Shown in pieces: positions 37,124 to 47,139 of a stretch of DNA of 64,000 nucleotides. Positions within the stretch are counted from its first letter, which is position 1. Each line of letters begins with the position of its first letter. This DNA is from Annona cherimola (Eukaryota; Streptophyta; Magnoliopsida; Magnoliales; Annonaceae): positions 89,141,137-89,205,136 of the forward strand of contig CM059972.1 in assembly GCA_030490835.1 (NCBI GenBank), written 5' to 3'. The position numbers and the translations under genes are program-made. The notes below the pieces were generated by a model that saw nothing but the letters and a program-made list of their open reading frames with translations, ran no database searches and had not been told where the DNA came from.

Positions 37124-37136
37124 GGCAATAATAGCA

Positions 37137-37964
37137 ATGCCGGACGCCAGCCGCCGGCAGCGGAACCTGCCGCGGGAGGAAAAGGAGGCTTCGGCGGGCG
37201 ATCCGGGGTTTCTGGAGGAGCAAGTGCTGTACCACGTGTTCAAGTCGCTGAACTGGGATCCGCAGGTGCTGTGCCGGGCGGCGTGCGTGAGCCAGAAGCT
37301 GCGGGCCATAGCGAAGCGAGTGCTGTGGCGGGAGCTTTGCTATTCGAGGGCGCGGCGGATGGTGGAGGCGCTGATGAGCGGAAACCCGGCGGGGGGGAGG
37401 GTGTGCGGCGGGTGGGACGCGCTGGCGAAGCTCTTCTTCTACTGCTGCGGATGCTCGTCGAACCGGCATTTCCGGGTGAGTCGCGCGCTTCCAGGGCACT
37501 TCGTGGGGATGTCGCGCTTCTCGAAGACGTCCGGGAAGAGCTTCCTGGTGCGGCGGTGCTGGGGTGACCTGCTGTACGTGAGCGACCCGTGCGAGCACCC
37601 GATGGGGCGGGAGGAGGACTACGTGGGGGTCTACCGGGGGGTTTTCAGCGCGTTCATGCGCTCCCGCACGCGCGCGTATCTCATCCGGCGCGGGGTGGAG
37701 CTGGAAGCGGATGTGCGCTGCCCGTACTGCGGCGCGCGCGTGTGGAGCATGACGGCCGCGCGGCTGGTGCCCCACAGCGCCTCCAGGAAGCTGGGATCCC
37801 ACGATGGACGGCTCGAGTACTTCGTTTGCGTGAATGGCCACTTGCACGGCAACTGCTGGCTCACGCCTCTGTCGACCGACGAGGAAGCGGGGGCAGATGA
37901 TGATGATGATGATGATGTGGATGAGGAAATGGAGGATAATGAGGCTGCACGTGTGAGGGATTAA
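37137..37964 (+). CDS. EDL3: EID1-like F-box protein
   Basis: Intact, intronless 275-residue protein of the EID1-like F-box family, substrate adaptors of SCF (SKP1-cullin-F-box) ubiquitin ligases linked to phytochrome and ABA signalling. The F-box is at about residues 25-68 (FLEEQVLYHVFKSLNWDPQV through RVLWRELC). It is followed by the family's Cys-rich FFYCCGCSSNRHF (100-112), CWGDLLYVSDPCEHP (141-155), a CPYC pair (195-198) and CVNGHLHGNCW (231-241), which together could bind zinc. The C-terminus is acidic (seven Asp, 254-260). Length fits the family. The start is chosen because it gives the full N-terminus, with TATA and ABREs just upstream. It is much more GC-rich than its surroundings. 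EDL3 rather than another EDL paralogue is tentative and rests partly on the ABREs. Confidence 0.92.
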   Translation: MPDASRRQRNLPREEKEASAGDPGFLEEQVLYHVFKSLNWDPQVLCRAACVSQKLRAIAKRVLWRELCYSRARRMVEALMSGNPAGGRVCGGWDALAKLFFYCCGCSSNRHFRVSRALPGHFVGMSRFSKTSGKSFLVRRCWGDLLYVSDPCEHPMGREEDYVGVYRGVFSAFMRSRTRAYLIRRGVELEADVRCPYCGARVWSMTAARLVPHSASRKLGSHDGRLEYFVCVNGHLHGNCWLTPLSTDEEAGADDDDDDDVDEEMEDNEAARVRD

Positions 37965-39490
37965 TAGGGCCGTGTATTGGGATGGTGCGGATTCTTTTTC
38001 TTGCTGGGCTGGGCCTTTTTCTTCCTAGATGTTGTAATGAGTATTGCTGTAGTAGCATATTTGCACGTTTGGTGTATGTATACTGATTTATTGGCTAGCT
38101 AGAATGGTAACAAAAAAGCCATGTACATTTCAGAGTGTTATTTTTATTTGCGGGGTGTTGAGTTTCATGCTTGGATATTATTTTATCACATTGACCGAGT
38201 TGAGAAAGATGATTGACTGTGTGTGGGTGTGGGTGTGTGTGCTATGAGTCGGTGGGATCGGATTTGAATATTTTGAAACACGATGGTTAGGGATTGGGTG
38301 CAGGATTAGGTGGCCCCACACGGCGCTTCGAAAATATCTTTGGGTGTAGAATAAAAAATATCTTCTATAAAAGAATGAAAAACTGTAAAAAGGCCACCTC
38401 GATCGCACCATTTCAGTCGATGAGCTTTTTGATTCTCTTTAGCAAACCCAAGTCATCGAAGCCCAAATGGTGGAGGCCGGTGAACGTGCACAGTTAGCTC
38501 GATTGTTCGAGTTAGAAAGGCTTGTCTTACTTTATTACCTAACAAATCTTTTTGTGTTGGTTGGATTTCAGGTTGACTAATTTTGAATCAGCGTGGATTC
38601 TTGTCTTTTTTTTTTTTGAAAAAATAGAAATCTAGGGTTCTTGTCTTAATCAGTCCCTCATTGAACAATTGATATGATTAGATAATTAAAACGAGCTAAT
38701 GGTTTTCCCTCTGGCCACAGGGTTTGTTTAAAGAGTGATGAACTCATGAGGCGCCCCATAAGTTTATATTTTTCATAAAATTTTTATCCAAATATATTTG
38801 ATTTATAAACCAAATTTTGTTATTTTGGATGTGCATACATTTTTTTAATTTTACAAATAACGTGTCTTATTTTGAAAGATTAAAGATGACTAAAAGACCC
38901 ATAAATTTTTATAGTAAAACTTTAAATGCCTTCTTAAAAAAACGTCATATCCATTAACATAGAATATGAGATGGAAACAGCCCAACGTTTTACCACAGTG
39001 GCAGGAGTTGATGTCTCATCCCCAGCAGGTTTAGGGTTCGAAGCCATGGTGGGGTGTTTTATTTCCCATTTGTATAAAGTGGTAGGAGTTGATGTCTCAT
39101 CCCTAGCAGGTTCCAGGAGCATCGTCTCCCTTCTTTATATTTGGAAGCTTGTAGTCTCCCTCTGAAAATCTATAAGAATTATCTCAAAGCTCGAATATAT
39201 TAAGTTGAGATGCAATGTAAAATATATACTAATAAAAAAAGAATGTGGGATGGAAAGAGCGAGAACTTATATTTCATTTAGAAATAAAAACATTGATAAT
39301 AGCTGAGCATTCATACAATCGGGTGGATTCTCCATCTAGTAAGTGCCAACTTCATTAGCTACGAGACTAGCTAAACAGTGGGCTATTTTATCGGCACTTG
39401 AGAAAACATGGATGAACTCCACTCTATCAAGGTTTACGCAGCATGTGTTTGATTTTCTTCTTCAGACGTTCCAATACTAGATAGTATAGT
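37965..39490. other. 3' flank of the F-box gene and intergenic DNA
   Basis: A probable 3' UTR runs to about 38100-38170. A GT-rich simple repeat lies at 38217-38241. About 38780-38930 resembles the AT-rich fold-back family. No further gene is seen. Confidence 0.45.
38985..39125 (+). repeat. 81-bp-period duplication with SINE-like B box
   Basis: A 35-bp block containing AGGAGTTGATGTCTCATCCC occurs at 38997-39031 and 39078-39112 with one or two changes. Between them TTTAGGGTTCGAAGCC (39030-39045) resembles a tRNA B box, so this may be a rearranged SINE head. Confidence 0.35.
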
Positions 39491-39865
39491 TGTTAGAAAA
39501 GCATAAATTGGAAACCGACTCAGTGGAATATGATGGAATGTTGCTTTAACCATAACATAATCCTAATTAGATACACACTCAGCATAGTTTGGGTTAGATA
39601 TGCGTGTTCTCGGTATTAATTAGATGGGATTGGTTACGTATCTACGCAATTTACTTGGTTTTCTCAAGTTATAAATAGGTTTCTTTGGTAGTTCTTTAAC
39701 CATCAAATCAAGCATCCTAGAGTTTAGTTGTAAGAATTTTCCAAGTTTGCTTCAATAAAATACTTCTTTTTCTTTCTATCCTTTCTCTTTCCTCTTTTCC
39801 TCTTTTATTTTTTTGTTTTATTCCTACATGGCCCAATAGTGGTTCTAGAACCAACCTTTGCAACA
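39491..39865 (+). repeat. copia B 5' LTR
   Basis: Begins TGTTAGAAAAGCATAAATTGG (with ATAAATTGG shared with 50153 onward) and ends CAACA. Includes a long CT-rich stretch near its end. Confidence 0.7.
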
Positions 39866-39885
39866 ACAGTATTACAACTTGACAA

Positions 39886-40800
39886 TAGGGGTGCAACTTA
39901 GTATCGTGTTGGTCCAAACCTACCCGACTTAACCCGATTTCAAAAACTAAGTTTGGGTTTTATTTTTGAATTTTTTCAACCTAGACTTGGTTTCAACATG
40001 ACGCGGGAAAACTCAAAACCAATATCAGATTTACATCAATTTGATAACAAAACTCGACCCAGTTCGAAACTGATATTTCCTCAAATTTATTAAAGTAATT
40101 ATATTGGTACACAATTAGCATTTTGACTATAGTTATAATAAAAGTTCTATCATATAATCATAACCTAATTAAATTGTAAAACATTTATCCTAAAACCTAA
40201 ATATCATCTACATTTGTCTATATTGGATCTATTAAATCTGCATAACTTTATCTGTAAAAAATTACAAATATATCAATTCTTTAAAATTATTGCATATATA
40301 CTAATTAATTACGAGATATATAAGTCTCACTTTTATTAAACTTTAGATTATGATTTCATATAATCCTATTTATTTTTCTTATTTTGGTTGTTAATGGTAA
40401 ATTCGTTACATTTATTATACTTAGAATTATCTTTTAATTAGAACACCAATTTCATCAAAATCAAAGATATCATAAGTCATAAAATATATTTATGTGTAAA
40501 TTAAAAATAAATAAGTTATCATAAATTCATAATTGAAAGATACTTTTAGAATTAGTTGTTGTGAATGCAATGATGTTTTAAAAAATAATTATCTCTATCA
40601 ATAAGTTTCAACTTTTATTGATTTAAGAGTAACCTAGATTTCAACCCGAATATAAGATTGAAACAAATGCCAACTCAGTCTGAACCTAACCTAAATCCAA
40701 ATTCCAATATTAGGATTAAGATTTGGGTTCACTTAAACTTGGTAGGCTTAGGGTTTATGTTTACTTGAATCTAGTACAATGGAACCGAGTTGCACATCTA
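39886..40800. mobile_element. non-autonomous hAT element
   Basis: Terminal inverted repeat TAGGGGTGCAACT on the left and, inverted, TAGATGTGCAACT on the right (11/13). Flanks CTTGACAA (39878-39885) and CTTGATAA (40801-40808) match 7/8, as expected of an 8-bp hAT duplication. The 915-bp interior is AT-rich and non-coding. Confidence 0.65.
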
Positions 40801-40808
40801 CTTGATAA

Positions 40809-41388
40809 CAACAAGTGATACTCCAAGAATGAAAAGAGCAAATTGGTTCTACCAAAAGAAGATGATGAACAATGGGCAGTTCATTCAACCGTGAGACCCA
40901 TGTTTCAATGGTCAAAATTATGACTATTAGAGTATGCAAATGAAAGTAATGTTAAAAATTTATAAGATCATAGAGAAAAAATTCTCCCAACTTAAAAAAT
41001 CAGAAGAACTTGTAGCTCTCTCATATGCTTAAAAGGAGAAGTTGAGAGAAAATCATAAGAAGGATCTAAAGGCGTTATTATTTATCCATTAGGCAATAAA
41101 TGAGCCAATTGTAAAGAAGATTATTGTAGCAAAGTCTACAAAGGAAGTATGTATTACCTTGTAGGTAGCATCTTAAGGTGTATAAAAAGTAAAAAAGGTT
41201 CATCTTCAAATTCTCAAATTTTAATTTGATAATTTGTGTGTAAAGTTAGATGAATCAATTTTAGATTATTTACTTATGCTCTTGGCTTGATGAATAAATT
41301 GAAGATGAATGGTGATACTATCACTGATGTTACTATCATGGAAAAAAATTGCATACTATAAGAGTTGAGCATGTTGTTTGTGTAATTG
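40809..41388 (+). pseudogene. copia B gag, part before the MULE insertion
   Basis: Broken frames read KALLFIH, stop, AINEPIVKKIIVAKSTKEV, the Ty1/copia gag (UBN2) core. It breaks off at the 9-bp site GTGTAATTG (41380-41388) and resumes at 45860. Confidence 0.65.
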
Positions 41389-41553
41389 GGGTTATTTGCG
41401 CCATAGACCCTGTAACTATGCGTATTGGCATTTTGGACCCCGAAATTTTCGTATTAGCATTTTAAACCCCCGAAAGTTTCGACCTTTGAGTTTTACCCCC
41501 CGCGCCCTAACGCCGTCAACAAAGTCGTGCCTAGCCATCCGAAATGACCAGAA
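41389..41553 (+). repeat. MULE left terminal inverted repeat
   Basis: 165 bp, about 95% identical to the inverted right end. Includes CCCTGTAACTATGCGTATTG and CCCCCCGCGCCCTAAC. Confidence 0.92.
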
Positions 41554-42146
41554 TACCCCTGACAGAACAGAAAGACAGAGGCCACGACGCCAGACCTCAA
41601 CCCTTCGCAAAACTACTCCGACCAAAAATCCCCAAATTGAAGCCCTACCTCAATCAGCACTCATTCGGCGGCCTAATCTCTGGATCGGAAACAGAAGCCT
41701 AATCTCTAGATCGATTGCGTCCGACGGCAACTCAGGAAATCGTAAATCAATACGGAACTCATTTTCTCCTACAAAGGCTAAGACATTTTCTCCTTTTGTG
41801 TGCGGAAGACAAGATTTTGACTGCTGAAACCCATTCAACAGCTCTCGCTAGTTTTAGATGAGGAGCAGGATGGCAAAGAGGTGAGGTCATATGAAATTTT
41901 AGTTTTTATAAGCTGCTTTGTTGCTTAGCGTATGTGTAGAAAGGGACAGCAACATGTGCTTGTGGGGTCTGCTTTTTTACTGGTCTGGTTTGTCGGGAAG
42001 CAGCATTGTAGTGGCCCCATTTTTTATGCTTTAAGATGTCGAAATGACGAGAATTGTCAGTGCTTGTGGTCCCCTGTGTCCCCAATACCACACATATTCA
42101 AGCCATTCACTTTTTTCAACCATAATATGCTGCTATATGCTGCTAT
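41554..42146. other. MULE 5' internal region
   Basis: Leader-like, moderately GC-rich up to about 41850, then ATGAGGAGCAGGATGGCAAAG followed by GTGAGG, a possible first exon and donor. I could not recognise the N-terminal DNA-binding domain of a MULE transposase here. Confidence 0.4.
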
Positions 42147-42339
42147 ATGACCTTGACCTGTCAACAGCATCTGTGAAAAGCTCCAGCTCATCCAATGAAC
42201 CATAAATATCATAAATATCATCAATTGTTGTTACCAGCTGACTGATTCTTGCAACTTCATATCTGCTCAGTCCAAATTGGGAATCATTTACAATGCACAA
42301 ACTGAAAAGGAAAGACATCTGTGAAAAGCTCCAGCTCAT
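42147..42339 (-). pseudogene. captured terpene synthase exon fragment (DDxxD motif)
   Basis: Minus-strand frame contains FGLSRYEVARISQLVTTIDD followed by IYDIYGSLDELELFTDAVDR. This is the block around the aspartate-rich DDxxD (here DDIYD) that binds Mg and the prenyl diphosphate in class I plant terpene synthases. A CCTTTTCAG acceptor precedes the exon (about 42306), so intron sequence was captured too, pointing to genomic DNA rather than a retrocopy. The fragment covers about 60 of about 550 residues and then diverges, so it makes no enzyme. A 31-bp piece encoding SLDELELFTD is repeated upstream (42316-42346 against 42168-42198). Confidence 0.8.
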
Positions 42340-42346
42340 CCAATGA
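42168..42346. repeat. 31-bp direct duplication in the terpene synthase fragment
   Basis: Identical 31-bp blocks at 42168-42198 and 42316-42346 (core GTGAAAAGCTCCAGCTCATC). The outer copy lies beyond the inferred intron junction. Confidence 0.8.
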
Positions 42347-42646
42347 CATCTTTCCTCTCCCTAGTCTTAAATGAAAGTTCAATCTACTTCAATTCTATCC
42401 GTGAAGTGTAAGAATTGCAACAATGAATCTTCTTTTCTAATTCAGTGCATGAAATGTAAATTTCTTATTCTAAATAGTTCTTCTTAGCATAATGTTCTTT
42501 TTCTTTATTAATTTCTGGAACTATGCCTCCACTTGCTGCTCATTTACGTTTTTTTGTTTTTATCATTTCTTTTTTTGATGAAATTGTTGTATCATTTCTT
42601 AGTCTATCCTTTGTTCTTAATAAATATGGAATCTAACCTCGACTGA

Positions 42647-44093
42647 TCTCAATTGCATTATGATATACAAGAAAATTCAATTGCATTCAAAGGAAGTCTA
42701 CTGGCTGTAGTAGCTAAAGATGCGGAAGGGCATATGTTGCCGATTGCAATTGGAGTTGTGGAGTTCGAATGCTATAGTAGTTGGATATACTTTCTAACTC
42801 TTTTGAAGAGAGCAGTAGGAGAAGGGGAATTCACCATCATGTCGGATCGACAAAAAGGTTTGATGAAAGCCGTATCTACTGTATTCCCAAATTCAAGACA
42901 TCGCTATTGTATGCGGCACTTAGCAGGTAATTTGAAAAGGAAGAGTTTTGGGCAGAATGACGTAGTTAGAAAACTGTTTTGGGCAGCGTCAAGATCATAT
43001 ACCCAGGCAGAATTCAAACACCAAATGAGAAGAATAAAAGAGATCAGCCCACAAGCATGTGAGTGGATCGAGAAAATCGACCCCAAACATTGGTCTAGAG
43101 CCTATTTTCCTGACAATGCCCCGTGTTCAGCAATAGATAACAATTTTGTGGAGGCATTCAATGCTTGGATTAATGCAGCCAGGGAGATGCAGATTTGTCA
43201 ACTTTTTGACAGTTTTCGCACAAAGGTGTTAGAATGGTTCAATATAAGGAGTGCTGAAGGCATCTCATCACATTCAAGTTTGTCGGAGAAATCTTCGAAA
43301 TTGTTAGAGAAGATTGGAGTAGAAGGGAGGCGGGCCACATTTTTGCATTGTGAAAATGAAGAGTATGAAGTTACTTATGGTCAAAACACCCATGTGGTTC
43401 AGTATAGCCTCAAAAAATGCAGTTGTCGGCAATGGCAATTAGAAGGAATGCCCTGTCTTCATGCGTATAGAGTTCTTCTTTGGCGTCGAGAAGATCCAAT
43501 TTCCTATTGCAATTGGTTTCATACCATTGATTCATATAGGAAAACATATGAACATGGGTTTCATGCAATGCCTAGTCAACAGTTTTGGGAAGCCGATATA
43601 GATGGTACTATAGTTCTTGCCTTACTTTTTTCCTTTACTTATTGTGATCTCTAGCTGCTTATGTTCTGCACTATATATTATTGTAGGTACAATTGTCTTA
43701 CCACCAAATGTTGAAAAGACTAAGGGTAGACCACAAACTGAACGAAGAAGAGGGCTAGAAGAAGGACCACCGCAGCATATGAAGAGGACAAGTGGTAAGA
43801 TACATTGTACCCTTTGTAGAGGAGAAGGCCACAATCGAAGAGGATGCCCTAATAAAGGACAAAAGGACACAAATCGTCCAGGGCCTACAATGAGGAATCC
43901 ATCTTCACAAGCTTCTACGCAATCGCAATTGTCTCAATCAGAAGCAGCCACACAAGTAATGCATGAACCAAGACAGACACAACCAAATGCAGAATCTGCT
44001 CCCAAAGCTCCTATTGGGCCATCAACTTCACAACCATTGAAGCGTTGTATCAAGAAGCTCGTACGGAAGAGGACATTTGCGAGCACCCAATGA
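42647..44093 (+). CDS. MULE transposase, N-terminally truncated
   Basis: Two exons, 42647-43604 and 43687-44093, with an 82-bp GT-AG intron (GTACTA...TTGTAG) that restores DGTIVLPPNVEKTKGRP. About 454 residues remain, against 700 or more in complete plant MULE transposases. Visible in order: MULE domain from AFKGSLLAVVAKDAEGH with MSDRQKGL (second catalytic Asp), FPNSRHRYCMRHLAGN, and NNFVEAFN (catalytic Glu); SWIM zinc finger CSCRQWQLEGMPCLHA; then a CCHC knuckle CTLCRGEGHNRRGC and a Ser/Gln-rich tail. The frame is open back only to a TGA at 42644-42646, so the N-terminal DNA-binding region and the first Asp (usual DGT motif) are missing. Everything downstream of that is intact. Confidence 0.88.
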
Positions 44094-44657
44094 CCACCTC
44101 ATGAGATTTGGACATGAGATTTGTTGGTGAATGTTACAGCCAAACCTATTGGTTTTTTTGTTTTTTTGTTATGGTGAATGTAACTAGCTTTTAGCTATTA
44201 ACAAATATTTCATGGATTTATAAGTATTCGTGTCGCACAACCGATAGGAAAATGCCATTTTCTTATTTATATGGATCCATGGTTTTTTAAATTTCTTGTT
44301 ATTGTAAATCTTTTGATATATAATGTACTGATTTACCTATTTTCTGGTGTCTCGATGATCTGATTGGAAAATGCCAAAATTTTATGTTATACGGATTTAA
44401 TAGGAAAATACGAAAATGTTATTATTATTTTAATTAACTTATTTATTATGGATCTATGCCATTTTGTAGCTTTTTGACAGATATTGCACAGATTTATAGC
44501 ATCCATGTCAACATTCAGAAATTGACAAACAAGTTTTCAAACACGAGCTAATTCATTGTTCATTGTTCAACAATTGCCACCACAAACATGAAACAAACCC
44601 AACATATCATACGGTTATCCAGTTGATAATGAAACAAGTTAAATACATTAGTACAAA
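44094..44657. other. spacer between the convergent MULE genes
   Basis: AT-rich and non-coding. It would hold the 3' ends of both convergent transcripts. Confidence 0.5.
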
Positions 44658-45156
44658 TCATCCATTTGGATCAGGAGCACAACATATGTTGAAATTTATG
44701 GTCAAGCTTGTCATTCCTCTAGTGATCCCATCAGCTGAAGTTGCGTTCTTCATTTCAGCTAACTCTTTCTTCACAGCCTCTAACTCCGCCCTCAAGTTAT
44801 CATTAGTTTCGGTGGAGCACTCGCTCTTGCCTTCTTCTACCACCACCATCAGTTCATTGGGTTCATATTCATCACACCATCGAAAAAAATTACATTTCTT
44901 CACATCCTACAAAATAAGTGCAATAATAGGGAAAATTGTGCCATCATACAAAGACAGTTTCATCATCATAAGGAGTTATCCAATTCGCAAATGTAGTAAT
45001 CATAGTATTTTGGCATACCTTTTTGGGGCACCGGTAAAACCACCTATTTGGATTCCTAGATGTCCTAGACATAAAAACTTTACAAGTACCCATTCCACAG
45101 GAGCATTGAGTCTCCTTAATCCAACCAGGGACAGTCCTGCTTTCACATAAAACATG
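44658..45156 (-). CDS. GRF-type zinc-finger protein encoded in the MULE
   Basis: Two exons on the minus strand: 45156-45019 and 44906-44658, joined across a 112-bp GT-AG intron (AG/GTATG...TTTTGTAG/GA). The joint reads FMSRTSRNPNRWFYRCPKK then DVKKCNFFRWCDEYEP. With the preceding QCSCGMGTCKV this is a GRF-type zinc finger (CxC, about 25 residues, C, then CxFFxWxDE), a nucleic-acid-binding module. A heptad-like NDNLRAELEAVKKELAEM coiled coil follows, as in many small plant GRF proteins. The start is unresolved: the frame is closed by a stop at 45157-45159 and has no early ATG, so an upstream exon is likely. It converges on the transposase, like mudrB to mudrA in maize MuDR, but is unrelated in sequence as far as I can see. 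Confidence 0.7.
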
Positions 45157-45196
45157 TCATGCCGTCTACTTCAATTTATGCCATCTTAGTGAAATA

Positions 45197-45284
45197 ATAC
45201 AATGATATAATGATGTAGATCACAAGCTATTGAGGCAAAAATACAATGATATAATAATGTAGATCACAAGCTATTGAGGCATAA
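45197..45284. repeat. 44-bp tandem repeat, two units
   Basis: Units 45197-45240 and 45241-45284 share ATACAATGATATAAT and ATGTAGATCACAAGCTATTG. Confidence 0.75.
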
Positions 45285-45312
45285 ACAGACATTTTATTAC
45301 AGCCACCATCGT

Positions 45313-45522
45313 GCACTATTTTAGCCGATCTGTTGCTGGATCCACGCTCATCACTCCAGACATTTTATTCACCGAAAATTTAAAAAAAAAACACAGCGTC
45401 AATCCACGCTCATCACTGCACTATTTTGGCCAATCTATTGCTGGATCCACGCTCATCACTCTAGACATTTTATTCACCGAAAATTTAAAAAAAAAGCACA
45501 GCGTCAATCCAAGCTCATCACT
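45313..45522. repeat. 105-bp tandem repeat, two units, subterminal in the MULE
   Basis: Units 45313-45417 and 45418-45522. Each contains two copies of TCCACGCTCATCACT, giving four sites at 45341, 45403, 45446 and 45508 (the last with one change). Their position just inside the right TIR suits transposase-binding or promoter sites; that role is inference. Confidence 0.75.
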
Positions 45523-45694
45523 CCAGGCTCGATAAAATTAAAGAAACAGATACGTTACCTCTTCTCAGCCATTGCGAAGATCACCTTCTCAGCGTCGATC
45601 TTCCTTCCCAGCTTTTCTACTCTCAGTGAGTGAAACCCACCGCACCCCACCCGTTCCTCCCCTTTAAAACAAAGACGAGGTTACTTTCATCTTT

Positions 45695-45859
45695 TTCTGG
45701 TCATTTCGGACGGCTAGGCACGACTTTGTTGACGGTGTTAGGGCGCGGGGGGTAAAACGCAAAGGTCGAAACTTTCGGGGGTTTAAAATGCTAATACGAA
45801 AACTTTGGGGTCCAAAATGCCAATACGCATAGTTACAGGGTCTATGACGCAATTTTCCC
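45695..45859 (-). repeat. MULE right terminal inverted repeat
   Basis: Inverted partner of 41389-41553. It ends immediately before the right GTGTAATTG. Confidence 0.92.
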
Positions 45860-46060
45860 GTGTAATTGAGAAATCAAAGGATTTGTCAAAAATGTCAATA
45901 AATGAACTAATGGGATCAGTGATGGTATATGAACAAGGAATAAATTAGAGCACATTGATAGAGCAAGCCTTTCAAGCAATGTTAGTAGTTGAGAATAGAT
46001 CAAGCACAAACTGAGGAGGAGGTAGAAAAAGAGGTGATAGAGGTCATGGACATGGAGTAG
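45860..46060 (+). pseudogene. copia B gag, part after the MULE insertion
   Basis: Reads VIEKSKDLSKMSINELMGSV, continuing the copia gag directly across the duplicated 9 bp. A Gly/Arg-rich stretch (GGGRKRGDRGHGHG) follows. Confidence 0.7.
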
Positions 46061-46104
46061 ATTGATGCAGAAATTAAAGAATCATAGGAAAGTAAAGGTA
46101 CCTA

Positions 46105-46732
46105 TTGATATATTTTGATATTTGTAATCCTGTTGATCCACAATTTAATGGAAACAAGAGATATTTTTTCACCTTTATTGATAATTATGGTAGAAAAACT
46201 CAAGCGTATCTTTTGGATGAAAAATTAAATACTTTTGAAATGTTTAGAAGCTCAAAGGCATTGGTCGAGAATCAAGCCGGTAGGCACATTAGGGTACTAC
46301 ATATAGACTGAGGAGGACAATATACATTCTAAGGAGTTTTTGAAGTTTTATGCAGAAAGAGATATGAAGTCGGTTGACTACAACATACACACTACAACAT
46401 AATAGAGTCGTAGAAAGAAGAATTGGAAGATTATGAATATGGTGAAAAACATGTTAAAAAAGACACCTAAATCTTTTTGGGATGAAGCAGTTAAATGGAC
46501 TGTGCATGTGTTAAATTTGAGTTCCATTAGGAGTGTCATAAACATGAAACCTAAAGAGGCTTGGAGTGGTAACAAGCTAGATGTTAATCACTTTAAGATT
46601 TTTAATTGTGTAGTATATTCTCCTATTCTAAATGGGAAAAAAAGCTTGATGACAAAGGTGAGAAGAGTATTTACATTGGCTATAATAAAAATTCAAAGGT
46701 ATATAAGCTATATAATTCAAAGGTCTTTTTAA
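46105..46732 (+). pseudogene. copia B integrase remnant
   Basis: 46105-46311 reads FDICNPVDPQFNGNKRYFFT then FIDNYGRKTQAYLL, the start of the copia integrase catalytic core. 46433-46732 continues with FWDEAVKWTVHVLN and KPKEAWSGNK near its C-terminus. Frameshifts and stops separate the two. Confidence 0.75.
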
Positions 46733-47139
46733 GCAGGAGTGCGATCCTCGATGAATCAAAGACATTTAGATAGGCTATGAAAGGTGGGAAAAATATGCTA
46801 GTTGACATTATTAAGCCCCAAAATGCAGAATAGAGCAAGTGTCTTACTCAAGCTTGGTTGGTGCATTTGCTAGTTCTACATCCCTCTACACATAATCATC
46901 CCAAAGCCACAATTCTTCTTCAAATTGGCTGAAGCATACCACAAAATAACCTACTTGATTGAAAGATTATGTTGTAGAATATGATGCCAAAATCATGGAT
47001 GATGATATAGTGAGTAAGATACTTTATCAATTTCGCATTTTTTACAAATTATGATTCAATTAGCTACGAAGTTGCAGCTCAGGAGCAAAAGTTTCAACAA
47101 GCCATGAAAGAAGAATTCAAAGCTATAGAGAAGAACAAT

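Larger units (their letters stand above)
41389..45859 (+). mobile_element. Mutator-like element (MULE) carrying a terpene synthase fragment and a GRF finger gene
   Basis: Class II transposon of 4471 bp. Terminal inverted repeats 41389-41553 and 45695-45859 are each exactly 165 bp and differ at about nine positions; the ends are GGGTTATTTGCG and, inverted, GGGAAAATTGCG. Flanks are a perfect 9-bp duplication GTGTAATTG (41380-41388, 45860-45868), the Mutator hallmark. Contents: leader-like region, antisense terpene synthase fragment (42147-42339), two-exon transposase (42647-44093, +), convergent GRF-type zinc-finger gene (45156-44658, -), and subterminal tandem repeats (45197-45522). It lies in the gag gene of copia B. 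The transposase is N-terminally truncated, so the copy is probably non-autonomous. Confidence 0.92.

Noticed and set aside
37047..37847. Long minus-strand open frame (266 codons) opposite the F-box gene
   Set aside because: It is the antisense shadow of a GC-rich coding exon; its Arg/Pro/His-rich composition has no family resemblance and the plus strand has a clear F-box protein.
39491..41388. Two unrelated elements instead of one copia element spanning the MULE
   Set aside because: LTRs at 39491 and 50140 match each other and gag continues across the MULE's 9-bp duplication, so one nested element explains the data.
41378..41827. 149-codon plus-strand frame at the left end of the MULE
   Set aside because: It starts inside the terminal repeat and has no homology; a mirror frame from the right TIR (45664-45852, minus) shows it is repeat-derived.
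45313..45522. CRISPR-like or coding repeat (a 74-codon frame)
   Set aside because: Only two long units with no spacers, in plant DNA; the frame merely runs through the tandem repeat.
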